From JAEUHM01 sp964538625 (lineage in GTDB: Bacteria; Verrucomicrobiota; Verrucomicrobiia; Verrucomicrobiales; Verrucomicrobiaceae), in assembly GCA_964538625.1 (NCBI GenBank), contig CAZIGH010000007.1:68276-132275 (forward strand): 64,000 nucleotides of DNA, in the 5' to 3' direction. Below, in pieces: positions 50,916 through 58,576 of the stretch (positions within the stretch are counted from its first letter, which is position 1; every line of letters starts with the position of its first letter). Made by a program: the position numbers and the translations under genes. The notes below the pieces were generated by a model. That model was not told the DNA's origin, searched no databases, and saw only the letters and a list, made by a program, of their open reading frames with translations.

Positions 50916-51662
50916 ATGAATGCCAACTCACCCGAGACTCCAAACGAAGAACCTTCGGCTAAAGCCGAAGCCACTTTGAAGGCCACTTTCTTTCGCCCCC
51001 ACGACGAGCTGCGCATCCATCACGGCAATCTCCCGCACTGGCGGCAAGCCCATGTCACCTACTTCGTCACCACCCGCCTCGCCGATTCGATGCCGCGGGA
51101 AATTCTCCGCGAATGGCAGAACCGTCGAGATGCATGGCTCCACGCTCATGGCTTGCAAAAGCCCTCCGACATTCACCAACTTACCGAAGATCAGCAGCAC
51201 GAGTTCCACGCCACCTTCACCAAAGAATGGCACCAATGGCTCGATGCTGGTTATGGCGAGTGCCTTCTTCGACGCTCCGATGTCCGCGACATCCTCATTG
51301 GTCGTCTTTGTGCGGAGCCTTCGCTCGACGCTTGGGTCATCATGCCAAACCATCTCCATGCCCTCGTCGCTCCGGAAGGTCAGACACTCGGTGATGCGCT
51401 GCAAAGCTGGAAGGGCGGCAGTGCTTTCGAAATCAACCGCTTGCTCCGACGCAGCGGGCCTCTTTGGCAAAAGGAGCCGTATGATCACATCGTGAGGTCC
51501 GAGGCACAGTTTCAGCATTACCGGCGCTACATCGCTGAGAATCCCATCAAGGCTGGTTTGGAGCCGCACGAGTATGCCGTCGGACTGGGCAAGCAGCAGT
51601 TCAAAGTGGCTTCGGCTTTAGCCGAAGTTCTTCAAAGATCACCCCAAAACCTAAATGACTGA
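50916..51662 (+). CDS. REP-associated tyrosine transposase (RAYT, Y1/HUH family)
   Basis: 248 residues. Y1 transposase core: VTYFVTTRLADSMP, LDAWVIMPNHLHALVAP with HUH-type His146 and His148, an Arg/Lys-rich stretch, and HYRRYIAENPIKAGL with catalytic Tyr205. RAYTs nick single-stranded REP hairpins and are single-copy relatives of IS200/IS605 transposases. The gene is set in a nest of REP elements: two tandem copies just upstream, one inverted copy inside codons 13-21 and one direct copy inside codons 230-238, the last two being exact inverted repeats of each other. ATG 50916 is used; a TTG at 50976 behind the internal REP would give a shorter protein with the more usual RAYT N-terminus. Confidence 0.92.
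   Translation: MNANSPETPNEEPSAKAEATLKATFFRPHDELRIHHGNLPHWRQAHVTYFVTTRLADSMPREILREWQNRRDAWLHAHGLQKPSDIHQLTEDQQHEFHATFTKEWHQWLDAGYGECLLRRSDVRDILIGRLCAEPSLDAWVIMPNHLHALVAPEGQTLGDALQSWKGGSAFEINRLLRRSGPLWQKEPYDHIVRSEAQFQHYRRYIAENPIKAGLEPHEYAVGLGKQQFKVASALAEVLQRSPQNLND
50953..50977 (-). repeat. REP element inside the RAYT 5' coding region
   Basis: Inverted orientation. Its reverse complement is 25/25 identical to the copy at 51603-51627. It encodes roughly PSAKAEATL in the RAYT frame. Confidence 0.95.
51603..51627 (+). repeat. REP element inside the RAYT 3' coding region
   Basis: AAAGTGGC-TTCGGCT-TT-AGCCGAA-G. Exact inverted copy of 50953-50977. It encodes KVASALAEV near the RAYT C-terminus. Confidence 0.95.
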
Positions 51663-51885
51663 CACCATGCTCAAGTCAACTACCCCAGATGCGGCTAAAG
51701 CCGCAGCCACTTTCTTCACCCGCCGCGAAGCGCTCCTGAACGCAGTCAAAGGCACCGTCGCCGCCGCCGTGGCAACGCCGATTATCGTTCACCCAGCGCC
51801 TCAGGTTTTGGCTAAAGCCGAAACCACTTTTGTGCCTGAAAACGATTACCCCTTCTTCGGCGGCGAGCTGCCAGAGGGCTATTGA
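51655..51885 (+). CDS. Small exported protein with REP-encoded segments
   Basis: 76 residues; ATG 51655 overlaps the RAYT stop, and ATG 51667 is an alternative. A signal-like stretch (TRREALLNAVKGTVAAAVAT) follows a REP-encoded DAAKAAATF (residues 12-20). A second REP copy encodes LAKAETTF (about 51-59), and the protein ends ENDYPFFGGELPEGY. I recognise no domain. Sense-strand codon choice outside the REPs and a clean stop just before the next REP pair support a real gene, but it could be a trimmed remnant of a larger Tat protein. It may serve the FAD oxidoreductase gene that starts 71 bases later. Confidence 0.55.
   Translation: MTDTMLKSTTPDAAKAAATFFTRREALLNAVKGTVAAAVATPIIVHPAPQVLAKAETTFVPENDYPFFGGELPEGY
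51688..51713 (-). repeat. REP element, tgcggc sub-type, inside a coding sequence
   Basis: Reverse complement reads AAAGTGGC-TGCGGCT-TT-AGCCGCA-TC. The arms have G at the second position where the other sub-type has T. It lies in the signal-peptide region of the small protein. Confidence 0.92.
51806..51830 (-). repeat. REP element, imperfect, inside a coding sequence
   Basis: Reverse complement reads AAAGTGGT-TTCGGCT-TT-AGCCAAA-A. The 3' arm carries one mismatch against the 5' arm. In frame within codons 51-59 of the small exported protein. Confidence 0.85.
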
Positions 51886-51886
51886 A

Positions 51887-51913
51887 AAAGTGGCTTCGGC
51901 TTTAGCCGAATCA
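51887..51913 (+). repeat. REP element, first half of an inverted pair
   Basis: AAAGTGGC-TTCGGCT-TT-AGCCGAA-TCA, one base after the stop of the small protein. Paired with the inverted copy at 51926-51949. Confidence 0.95.
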
Positions 51914-51925
51914 TTCCAACCCAAG

Positions 51926-51949
51926 TGCGGCTAAAGCCGCATCCACTTT
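51926..51949 (-). repeat. REP element, second half of an inverted pair
   Basis: Reverse complement AAAGTGGA-TGCGGCT-TT-AGCCGCA. The pair with 51887-51913 forms a BIME-like unit with 12 bases between them, directly before the FAD oxidoreductase start. Confidence 0.93.
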
Positions 51950-51956
51950 CCAAATC

Positions 51957-53615
51957 ATGAAATCCATCCTCACACTCCTCCTATCCCTCTCCACCGCCTT
52001 CGCTGCCGAGCAGGCGGATGTCATTGTCGTCACCGCCAATCCCGCCGGGGTCGCCGCTGCGGTGGCGGCGGCAAAAAGCGGCGCAAAGGTCATCGTGCTG
52101 GAAGAATCGGCCCACGTCGGAGGCATCATCGCAGGCGGATTGACGAACACTGACATCCGCAAGCACGGCGCGGTCGGCGGCCTCTACAACGACTTCAAAC
52201 GCCGCATCGTCGAGCACTACACCACGACCTACGGCGCGGACTCGAAGCAGGTGAAGGTCTGCAAGGAAGGCAATCGCTTCGAGGCGCGCGTCGCGGAGAA
52301 AGTCTTTCGCGACATGCTCGCTGAGGAGAAGAACATCACGCTGCTTCAGCGGCATCGCGTCATCGCTGCTCGCGTGGTCGGCGCGGATGGCGTTGAGAAA
52401 GGTGCGGCTCCCGGGAAGCGAATCGACGGCACTGCGCCAAAGGATTTCGGCCCCACCGTGAAGCTCGTCAGCATCACGGCGGAAGATTTGAGCAAACCCG
52501 GAACGCAGACGGAGTTTCGCGCCACGACCTTCATCGACTGCACCTACGAGGGCGATCTCGCCGCGCTCGCGGGCGTGCCGTATCGTGTCGGACGCGAAAG
52601 CCGTGCGGACTTCGGCGAGCCACACGCCGGGCACATTTATGTCCGCTTCAAGGACTACAACCCGCTGCCCGGCTCCACCGGCGCGGCGGACAACGGCATC
52701 CAGGCCTTCTGCTTCCGCTTCCATCTCACCAAGGACAAGGCGAACTCGGTGCCCATTGAAAAGCCGGAGGGTTACAACCGTGATGATTACAAGCACATCC
52801 TTGACGACATCAGGGCGGGCAAGATCAAGCGGCTGCGCGATGCGATCCAGCTCTATGAGATGCCGAATGACAAGTGGGAGGTGAACAGCGAGCACAATGT
52901 CGCGGGTGGCGACGCGCCCAGCGAATCGCTCGATCTTGCCGAGGAAAACTGGGGCTGGCCGGAGGCGGGACCGGAGGAACGGGCGCGCATCTTCAAACGC
53001 TACTGGACCCACAACGAAGGCCTGATCTGGCTGCTCGGCAACGACCCCGAATGCCCGCAGGAACTGCGCGACGACGTGCAGCAGTGGGGCTTTCCCAAGG
53101 ACGATTTCACCGACAACCGCCACCGTCCGCACCACATCTACGTGCGCCAGGGCCGCCGCATCTGGGGCGAATACACACTGAACCAGAACGACGCCAAGCC
53201 CATCTTCGAAACCGGCCTGCCGCGCCGTCAGCCCGACGGCATCGCCGTGGTGGAGTTCGAGTTCGACTCGCACAGCGTCAGCAAGTTCAACCCCGAGTAT
53301 CCCGGCGTCCGTCCGGGTTACGTCTTCATCGCCCACGATCCCTTCCAGATTCCCTACCGCTCCGTAGTGCCCAAGTGCGTGGACGGCCTGCTCGTGCCGG
53401 TGGCGTGCAGCGCCACGCACATCGGCTACTCCGCGCTGCGCATGGAGCCGGTCTTCATGGCGCTCGGTGAGGCCTGCGGCATCGCTGCTATAAAGGCGCA
53501 GGCTTCGGGCGAGAATGTGCGAACTGTCGATGTGAGGTCTGTGCAGCGTGAGATCGTGAAACGCGGCGGTGTCATCCTCTACGAAAACACGGCCATTGTG
53601 CCGGAAGGACTTTGA
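51957..53615 (+). CDS. Exported FAD-dependent oxidoreductase (FAD_oxidored family)
   Basis: 552 residues with a signal peptide (MKSILTLLLSLSTAFA). The Rossmann start DVIVVTANPAGVAAAVAAAKSGAKVIVLEES and HVGGIIAGGLTNTDIRKHGAVGGLYNDF are the FAD_oxidored pattern. The usual GGxPAG is here T-A-N-P-A-G, so two of the glycines are missing. A second ADP-contact region is RATTFIDCTYEGDLAALAGVPYRVGRES. The C-terminal part ends HIGYSALRMEPVFMALGEACGIAA, also typical. Substrates of these verrucomicrobial enzymes are unknown; oxidation of sugar derivatives is plausible given the sugar genes on both sides. Codons here favour GCG and CGC more than those of the genes before 50 kb. Confidence 0.9.
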   Translation: MKSILTLLLSLSTAFAAEQADVIVVTANPAGVAAAVAAAKSGAKVIVLEESAHVGGIIAGGLTNTDIRKHGAVGGLYNDFKRRIVEHYTTTYGADSKQVKVCKEGNRFEARVAEKVFRDMLAEEKNITLLQRHRVIAARVVGADGVEKGAAPGKRIDGTAPKDFGPTVKLVSITAEDLSKPGTQTEFRATTFIDCTYEGDLAALAGVPYRVGRESRADFGEPHAGHIYVRFKDYNPLPGSTGAADNGIQAFCFRFHLTKDKANSVPIEKPEGYNRDDYKHILDDIRAGKIKRLRDAIQLYEMPNDKWEVNSEHNVAGGDAPSESLDLAEENWGWPEAGPEERARIFKRYWTHNEGLIWLLGNDPECPQELRDDVQQWGFPKDDFTDNRHRPHHIYVRQGRRIWGEYTLNQNDAKPIFETGLPRRQPDGIAVVEFEFDSHSVSKFNPEYPGVRPGYVFIAHDPFQIPYRSVVPKCVDGLLVPVACSATHIGYSALRMEPVFMALGEACGIAAIKAQASGENVRTVDVRSVQREIVKRGGVILYENTAIVPEGL

Positions 53616-53830
53616 CCTGCGTCAACCTTTCCAAGACAACGAACCCCGGTCGCGGCAAACGATCAGCGGAGTTCATGCCGGTGTCACTGATCTTCGCGCA
53701 CAGGGGCCAAATCAACCGGTCAAGCGATCCCTCCAAACGGTGCTGGAAGGGCAATCAGAACGTGCTCCACCTGTTGCCTGTCCGCATTGTCAGGCCGCCT
53801 TACCTAAACGTTGCCCCGGATCGAAAGCTC

Positions 53831-54784
53831 ATGAACCGCCGCCATCTTCTTCAATCGCTTGCCCTAGCCCCGCTCACAGTCATGACAGCGGGTGCTGCTT
53901 ACTCACCTATCCGGCGCAATGGAAAAGCACGCTTCACTCCGACGTTCAATGCGTATTCGTTTCTCGAGCAGCTCAACGCGAACCTCGCTGATCGAACGAA
54001 GGGCATCGATCTTTTTGGCGTGTGCGATTTCTGCGTGAAGCATGATATCGAGGCCGTGGATCTCACCGGTTACTTCTACCCAGGCTATCCGAAAGCGCCG
54101 TCGGACGACTACATCGCGCGCATCAAGCGCTACACGCACGATCGCGGCATCACGATCAGCGGCACGGGCGTGAAGAACGACTTCGCCACAGCGGACAAGG
54201 TGGTGCGCGCGGAGGGTGTCGCCGTGACGAAAGTGTGGATCGAGGTGGCCTCGCGGCTCGGGGCGCCGGTGGTGCGCGTGTTTGCCGGGCCGCAGCAAAA
54301 GAATCCAAAGGACTGGCAGAGCGCCGTCGGTGGTGCCTCGCGGGATGAGGTGGAGAAGTGGATGGCCGAGGCGCTGCGCGAGTGCGCGGAGCATGGAGAG
54401 AAGTTCGGTGTTATGGTCGCGGTGCAAAATCACGGCGACTTCCTCAGCACCGGCCCGGAGCACATCAGCCTGCTTCGGCGTGTGGATCACGCGTGGTGCG
54501 GCGCGCTCGTGGACACCGGCAAATACTTCACCGACGATCCGTATGCCGATATCGCGATGATGGTGCCGCACGCGGTGAACTGGCAGATCAAGGAGACGCT
54601 CGGCAGCAGCCTCAAAACGCCACCCACCGATTTCAAGAAGCTCGCCAAGATCATCCATGACGGCGGCTATCGCGGCTTCGTGCCGATCGAGACGCTCTCG
54701 ATGGGGCGCAAGGACTACGATCCGGCCGTTGAAGTCGTGAAGGTGCTCGCGGCGATGCGTGAGGCGATCGCCGGGCTGAAGTGA
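53831..54784 (+). CDS. Tat-exported sugar phosphate isomerase/epimerase family protein
   Basis: 317 residues from ATG 53831 (MNRRHLLQSLALAPLTVMTAGA, Tat signal); an in-frame opening 219 bases upstream shows no coding character. A TIM barrel of the AP endonuclease 2 family: FTPTFNAYSF, IEAVDLTGYFYPGYP, RVFAGPQQ, VAVQNHGDFL, CGALVDTGKYF, WQIKE, GFVPIETLSMG. Metal ligands differ from the cytoplasmic paralogue at 49957 (QNH rather than ENH; DTGKY). Exported members are common in Planctomycetota and Verrucomicrobiota, often next to oxidoreductases that make 3-keto sugars. The 215-base gap before it holds no recognisable element. Confidence 0.88.
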   Translation: MNRRHLLQSLALAPLTVMTAGAAYSPIRRNGKARFTPTFNAYSFLEQLNANLADRTKGIDLFGVCDFCVKHDIEAVDLTGYFYPGYPKAPSDDYIARIKRYTHDRGITISGTGVKNDFATADKVVRAEGVAVTKVWIEVASRLGAPVVRVFAGPQQKNPKDWQSAVGGASRDEVEKWMAEALRECAEHGEKFGVMVAVQNHGDFLSTGPEHISLLRRVDHAWCGALVDTGKYFTDDPYADIAMMVPHAVNWQIKETLGSSLKTPPTDFKKLAKIIHDGGYRGFVPIETLSMGRKDYDPAVEVVKVLAAMREAIAGLK

Positions 54785-54896
54785 TCCACTCCCTCGTTTT
54801 GATTTTCTGCCGGAAAGGCCGCCTTCTTCTTTCCTGCGTAACCTGCCGCGAAGCACCGGCGTTCTCCACTTCACTGGGCCCAATAACCCGAATCCT

Positions 54897-56165
54897 ATGA
54901 TGCAACTTCGCCACCTTCTCCTATTCGCTGTCTTCGCTCTGCCCTCCTGCTCGCGCTCTGATGAGATCAAGGCTGCGCTCGCGGAATCGCTCTCCAAGGC
55001 AATGGTCGCAGATGACCTCGATGCGGTGCACGCTGTCGTGGCGAAGGCGAGGGCGAACCTCGGGGACAAGGCGGGCATCCCCGAAGTCGCGGACGATTTT
55101 CGCGCCGTGCCTGCGGATGCGACGATGCTTTCACGCGATGAGGCGCAGCGCGGGTTCACACCGCATTTTGCGGTGCTGGAAAAGATGCGCTGGTGGAGCA
55201 TCGGTGCGGACCCGGTGAAGCTCAAAGCACCGCTGCGTGGAGTCGCCTCGGTCGTCGCCGGCAATGCCGCCGCCGTGCGCGCGAAGCTCGATGGTGTGGA
55301 CCGCAGTCTCGAGATGGCGAAGGAGGCGGCGGACTTTCTCATCTGGGCGCAGGAGCAGGCGGGCGCGGGCTGCTATCCGTTTCCCGCCGCGCGAGGCACG
55401 TCCGACGCGCGCGCAATGGAGGTGGCGACACGTTTCCTGGACAACGCGGAAAAGGCCGGCAAGCTCGGCGAGATCGTGCGCAACGGCTGGGCGTTCGAGG
55501 ACATGGGCGACGGTGGCCTGCAGTTCGACAACGGCGAGTGCGGCGTGGCGATGTTCGATCTTTATGAAGTGACGAAGGACCCGCGCCATCTCGCGTCTGC
55601 GCGCAAGGCCGCAGACTGGGCGCTCGTGCGTCCGCTTTGCCCGAACTGGAACTACAACAGCTTCAGCGTGCGCCTGCTCGCCCGCGCCTTTGCCGCGACC
55701 GGCGACGCGAAGTATCTCGCTGCCGCAGTGCAAAAGGCCCGGCTCGGCGTCATCCCCGGCCAGCTCACCGACGGGCCGCGCGCGGGCCGCTGGATGGATG
55801 CGCACAAGGCTCGGCCCGCCTATCACTACATCATGATGTGTGCGCTCGCGCAGCTCGCCGCCGTGATGCCGCCGGCGCACGAGCATCGCGCGGAAGTTTT
55901 GCGTGCGCTCTCGCTCGGACTCAAAGCGCGCAACACGGAAATGGTGGAGCGCGGCGTGATGAACAAGGACCACGCGATGGAGGCGCTGTTGCTCGTGCAC
56001 AGCGCCTTCGGCGGCGACGCCGCCTTCATGCGCGAGACCAGGTCCGAAGACGCCCTGCGCTCGCTCGCGCTTCTCGTTTCCGCCGAAGCTCACCGCGGAA
56101 AGGCGCCGCTGGCTCCGGGGTCGTGGGGCAAATTCCTCGAACAAATCTTCACGATCGGACGATGA
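54897..56165 (+). CDS. Lipoprotein with alpha-helical barrel (alpha/alpha toroid-like), function unknown
   Basis: 422 residues. The N-terminus MMQLRHLLLFAVFALPSCSRSD has a lipobox (LPSC), so it is probably a lipoprotein. The body consists of paired helices with motifs such as AKEAADFLIWAQEQAGAGCYPFP, LQFDNGECGVAMFDLYEVTKDPRHLASARKAADWAL, NYNSFSVRLLARAFAATGDAKYLAAA and HYIMMCALAQLAAV. They recall glycoside-hydrolase and lyase toroids (GH88/PL-like). No catalytic residue can be named. Codon use is strongly GCG/CGC rich compared with the left half of the window. Confidence 0.8.
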   Translation: MMQLRHLLLFAVFALPSCSRSDEIKAALAESLSKAMVADDLDAVHAVVAKARANLGDKAGIPEVADDFRAVPADATMLSRDEAQRGFTPHFAVLEKMRWWSIGADPVKLKAPLRGVASVVAGNAAAVRAKLDGVDRSLEMAKEAADFLIWAQEQAGAGCYPFPAARGTSDARAMEVATRFLDNAEKAGKLGEIVRNGWAFEDMGDGGLQFDNGECGVAMFDLYEVTKDPRHLASARKAADWALVRPLCPNWNYNSFSVRLLARAFAATGDAKYLAAAVQKARLGVIPGQLTDGPRAGRWMDAHKARPAYHYIMMCALAQLAAVMPPAHEHRAEVLRALSLGLKARNTEMVERGVMNKDHAMEALLLVHSAFGGDAAFMRETRSEDALRSLALLVSAEAHRGKAPLAPGSWGKFLEQIFTIGR

Positions 56166-56311
56166 AGACTTCGGCCAATTTGAGATCGACTCGCGCTGTC
56201 CTTGCTCTCGCTTCGCTTCATTGCGTCGCCGTGCTGGAGCGCATCCACGCGTGGTATGAGAAACACGGCGTGCTTCCCGACAGCGCCGCGCAAACACCGA
56301 AGGCTCAATAG
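56162..56311 (+). CDS. Small ORF coupled to the preceding lipoprotein gene
   Basis: 49 codons starting at an ATG that overlaps the preceding stop (ATGA at 56162-56165). The product has a hydrophobic stretch (AVLALASLHCVAVLERI) and ends HGVLPDSAAQTPKAQ. I recognise nothing. It could be a small coupled membrane protein or a remnant of a longer gene; confidence is low. Confidence 0.3.
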   Translation: MKTSANLRSTRAVLALASLHCVAVLERIHAWYEKHGVLPDSAAQTPKAQ

Positions 56312-56403
56312 ATGCGAAAGGAGCGACGGCGGCAAATCAATGCGGTCGCCACAAAGAAACGAACCATCATCGTGATGAAACTTGCGTTACCACTTCACTC
56401 GTC

Positions 56404-56663
56404 ATGCGCCCGATCTCTTTGCTAGCCATCATCTTGTCAGCCACGCCGCTGCTCGCTGCCGATCTCAAACCGAACGCGCAAATCACCTTCGACTTCCCGG
56501 AACTGCCGATCACTCCGCCCAACTCGAAATCCTGCGCTACCGCATCAACGAACTCCAACGCCAAGCCCTCGCCCGTCCGCCCAACGCGCCTTTGCCATGC
56601 GGCACCACGCAGCAGTGGAAGGAAGAAGAGCAGGCGTTCTATCAAGCCAGCCAGATCCAGTGA
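56404..56663 (+). pseudogene. Chimeric remnant: 5' end of a hydrolase gene joined to the 3' end of an unrelated gene
   Basis: From ATG 56404 a signal peptide and AADLKPNAQITFDFPELP match the start of the hydrolase at 62707 (AADLAPNAKLTFDFPELP). Homology ends at about 56508. Beyond this the same frame turns into low-complexity Ser/Pro/Arg text. The other frame gives sensible protein to a TGA at 56663 (LEILRYRINELQRQALARP ... EEEQAFYQASQIQ). So two gene pieces are joined out of frame. A REP pair begins five bases later. Confidence 0.7.
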
Positions 56664-56667
56664 TGCC

Positions 56668-56694
56668 AAAGTGGCTTCGGCTTTAGCCGAATCA
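56668..56694 (+). repeat. REP element, first half of an inverted pair
   Basis: AAAGTGGC-TTCGGCT-TT-AGCCGAA-TCA, identical to the copy at 51887-51913, just after the chimeric remnant. Confidence 0.95.
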
Positions 56695-56704
56695 TTCCAG
56701 TCAA

Positions 56705-56730
56705 GATGCGGCTAAAGCCGCAGCCACTTT
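56705..56730 (-). repeat. REP element, second half of an inverted pair
   Basis: Reverse complement AAAGTGGC-TGCGGCT-TT-AGCCGCA-TC. The same inverted combination of the two sub-types as at 51887-51949. Confidence 0.95.
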
Positions 56731-56852
56731 TCTTCCTGTCCAATGAACCCTATCAACCTCAGCCACACATCAAGCAAAAGACAGACGCCCAACACTCCTC
56801 CGCAGTCAAAGCGCCAATCCCTGGCGAAAAGTTTGAACCTTTTTCAGACCTG

Positions 56853-56881
56853 TGTCGATCCAGGGCTTGCTCAAACGACGA
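56853..56881 (+). promoter_or_regulatory. Candidate ECF42-type promoter for the DGPF / sigma operon
   Basis: TGTCGA (56853-56858) and CGACGA (56876-56881) are separated by 17 bases and lie 60 bases before the DGPF gene. As I remember them, ECF42 target promoters have TGTCGA at -35 and a CGA/TC-type -10. The downstream operon encodes exactly such a sigma factor, so autoregulation is likely. Confidence 0.6.
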
Positions 56882-56889
56882 TTCTGTGT

Positions 56890-56907
56890 TGCGGCAATGT
56901 TGCCGCA
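56890..56907. promoter_or_regulatory. Perfect 8-bp palindrome at the probable transcription start of the DGPF operon
   Basis: TGCGGCAA-TG-TTGCCGCA: arms of eight bases, two-base centre. It begins eight bases after the candidate -10, so it is either an operator over the start site or a hairpin at the mRNA 5' end. Confidence 0.5.
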
Positions 56908-56940
56908 CGTTTCAACGCTCAAACCCAAAAACACATCCTT

Positions 56941-57300
56941 ATGGAATACATGCTCATCATGACCGAAACCGCAGCGGACTTCGCCAAGCGGAATGACCCC
57001 AATCAAGCCCCCGCCTACTTCGGAGCCTGGGCAGCCTACGTCAAAGCCATCGCGGAGTCTGGCATTATGGTCAGCGGCCTGGGCCTCCAGCCGCCGGACA
57101 CCGCCACCACCGTGCGCATCCGCGATGGCAAACGCGTCCTGCATGACGGTCCCTATGCCGAGGCCAAGGAGATGCTCGGCGGATTCTTCGTGATCAATGT
57201 GCCGGATCTGGACACAGCGCTGGAATGGGCGGCACGCTCGCCTTCTGCCGAGAGTGGTTGTGTCGAGGTGCGCCCCGGCCTCCCGCCGATGAATAGCTGA
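56941..57300 (+). CDS. DGPF/YCII-domain protein, partner of the ECF42 sigma factor
   Basis: 119 residues from ATG 56941 (MEYMLIMTETAADFAKRND). The family signature D-G-P-Y is at residues 69-72 in LHDGPYAEAKEMLGGFFVINV (DGPY instead of DGPF). The fold is the ferredoxin-like YCII domain with a His/Asp pair. Such proteins are encoded almost always next to ECF42 sigma factors and are their main regulon; their activity is unknown. The sigma gene begins 12 bases after its stop. Confidence 0.93.
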   Translation: MEYMLIMTETAADFAKRNDPNQAPAYFGAWAAYVKAIAESGIMVSGLGLQPPDTATTVRIRDGKRVLHDGPYAEAKEMLGGFFVINVPDLDTALEWAARSPSAESGCVEVRPGLPPMNS

Positions 57301-57312
57301 TTCCTGCGCCGC

Positions 57313-58542
57313 ATGATCGCTGCCACTGACGAGGGACTCGTAGCCGCGGTGCGTGATTCGCGTGCCTCGGTTCTCGGGTATCTGGCCTCTCGCAGTGGCG
57401 GCGATCTCTCAGCCGCAGAGGATGCCTTGAGCGAGGCGGTGCTTGCCGCCATTCAGCAATGGCCCGTGAATGGCATTCCACAAAAACCTGAAGCCTGGCT
57501 GCTCCAGGTGGCACGTCGTCGCCTGCTGGACGAGCAACGCAAGCACCATGTCCGTGAGCGTTTTGCCGAACCGCTTCGCCAAGCCATCGAACTGGCCTCG
57601 GTCACAGCCGAGCGTGAGGAAACCTTTCCGGATGAGCGACTCAAGCTGCTCTTTGTCTGCGCCCACCCCTCCATTGATGAAGCAGCTCGCACCCCCTTGA
57701 TGCTGCAAGTCGTCCTCGGCCTTGAGGCGCAGGACATCGCATCGGCCTTCTTGATCGCTCCTGCCGCCATGGCACAGCGCCTCGTGCGGGCGAAGGCCAA
57801 GATTCATGCCGCCCGCATACCTTTTCAGGTGCCTGCCGCGGAAGAATGGCCGGAGCGCCTGGCCTTCGTGCTCGATGCCATTTATGCAGCCTTCAACGCG
57901 GGCTGGGAGACCGTCGGGCAGGAAGATGGCGGGCACGATGATCTGGCGAAGGAGGCGATCTATCTCGCACGTGCTGTGATCAAGCTTGTTCCCGATGAGC
58001 CTGAGGCGCTGGGCCTGCTTTCACTCATGCTGCATGTGCATGCACGTCAGGACGCACGCTTCTCCGAGTCGAGGAGGTTCATTCCCCTGACGCGACAGGA
58101 TGCTCAACGTTGGTCGCCATCGCTTATCGCGGATGCCGAGTCGTTGCTGCGCCGTGCCGCTAAAATGGGGCGGCCAGGCCGGTTTCAAATCGAAGCAGCC
58201 ATCCAGTCCGTTCATGCTCAGCGGGCCACTTCGGGCCTCATCAACTGGCCGGTCATCGAAGGCATTTATCAAGTGCTGAGAACCTGCACCACCGCCATCG
58301 GCGCCCGCATTGGTCATGCCGTTGCGATGGCCCAGGTGCGAGGTTCGCCCGCCGCCCTCGCCGAACTGGATGCGCTGCCAGAAGATCAGGTGCGTTGCCA
58401 TCAGCCCTACTGGGTCGCCCGCGGGCATTTGCTTCGGCAGATGGGAAAGCGTGAGGAATCAAACATCGCCTACCAGCGTGCGATTGGCCTGACGGAGCAC
58501 CCAGCAGTGCGGGCCTTTTTGTTGGATGAAATCAAGAGCTGA
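57313..58542 (+). CDS. ECF42-type RNA polymerase sigma factor with C-terminal TPR-like extension
   Basis: 409 residues, twice the usual ECF length. Sigma-2 is at the N-terminus (GYLASRSGGDLSAAEDALSEAVLAAIQQWPVNGIPQKPEAWLLQVARRRLLDEQRK in part). Sigma-4 follows, and then the DUF6596-like linker with FPDERLKLLFVCAHPSIDEAARTPLMLQVVLGLEAQDIASAFL. About 200 helical residues at the C-terminus include DEPEALGLLSLMLHVHARQDARFSESRRFIPL and WVARGHLLRQMGKREESNIAYQRAIGLT, a TPR-like region thought to replace an anti-sigma factor in regulation. No anti-sigma gene is nearby, as expected for this group. Confidence 0.94.
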   Translation: MIAATDEGLVAAVRDSRASVLGYLASRSGGDLSAAEDALSEAVLAAIQQWPVNGIPQKPEAWLLQVARRRLLDEQRKHHVRERFAEPLRQAIELASVTAEREETFPDERLKLLFVCAHPSIDEAARTPLMLQVVLGLEAQDIASAFLIAPAAMAQRLVRAKAKIHAARIPFQVPAAEEWPERLAFVLDAIYAAFNAGWETVGQEDGGHDDLAKEAIYLARAVIKLVPDEPEALGLLSLMLHVHARQDARFSESRRFIPLTRQDAQRWSPSLIADAESLLRRAAKMGRPGRFQIEAAIQSVHAQRATSGLINWPVIEGIYQVLRTCTTAIGARIGHAVAMAQVRGSPAALAELDALPEDQVRCHQPYWVARGHLLRQMGKREESNIAYQRAIGLTEHPAVRAFLLDEIKS

Positions 58543-58576
58543 CCCACCTGCCGCACCAACGAAGACTTCACCGCCA

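Noticed and set aside
51981..53420. A 479-codon open frame antisense to the FAD oxidoreductase
   Set aside because: The sense frame has a signal peptide and clear family motifs. The antisense frame is a by-product of GC-rich codons and shows no domain.
53903..55342. A 479-codon minus-strand frame spanning the Tat isomerase and the lipoprotein gene
   Set aside because: It runs antisense across two convincing genes and the gap between them, and its product is Arg/His-rich text without motifs.
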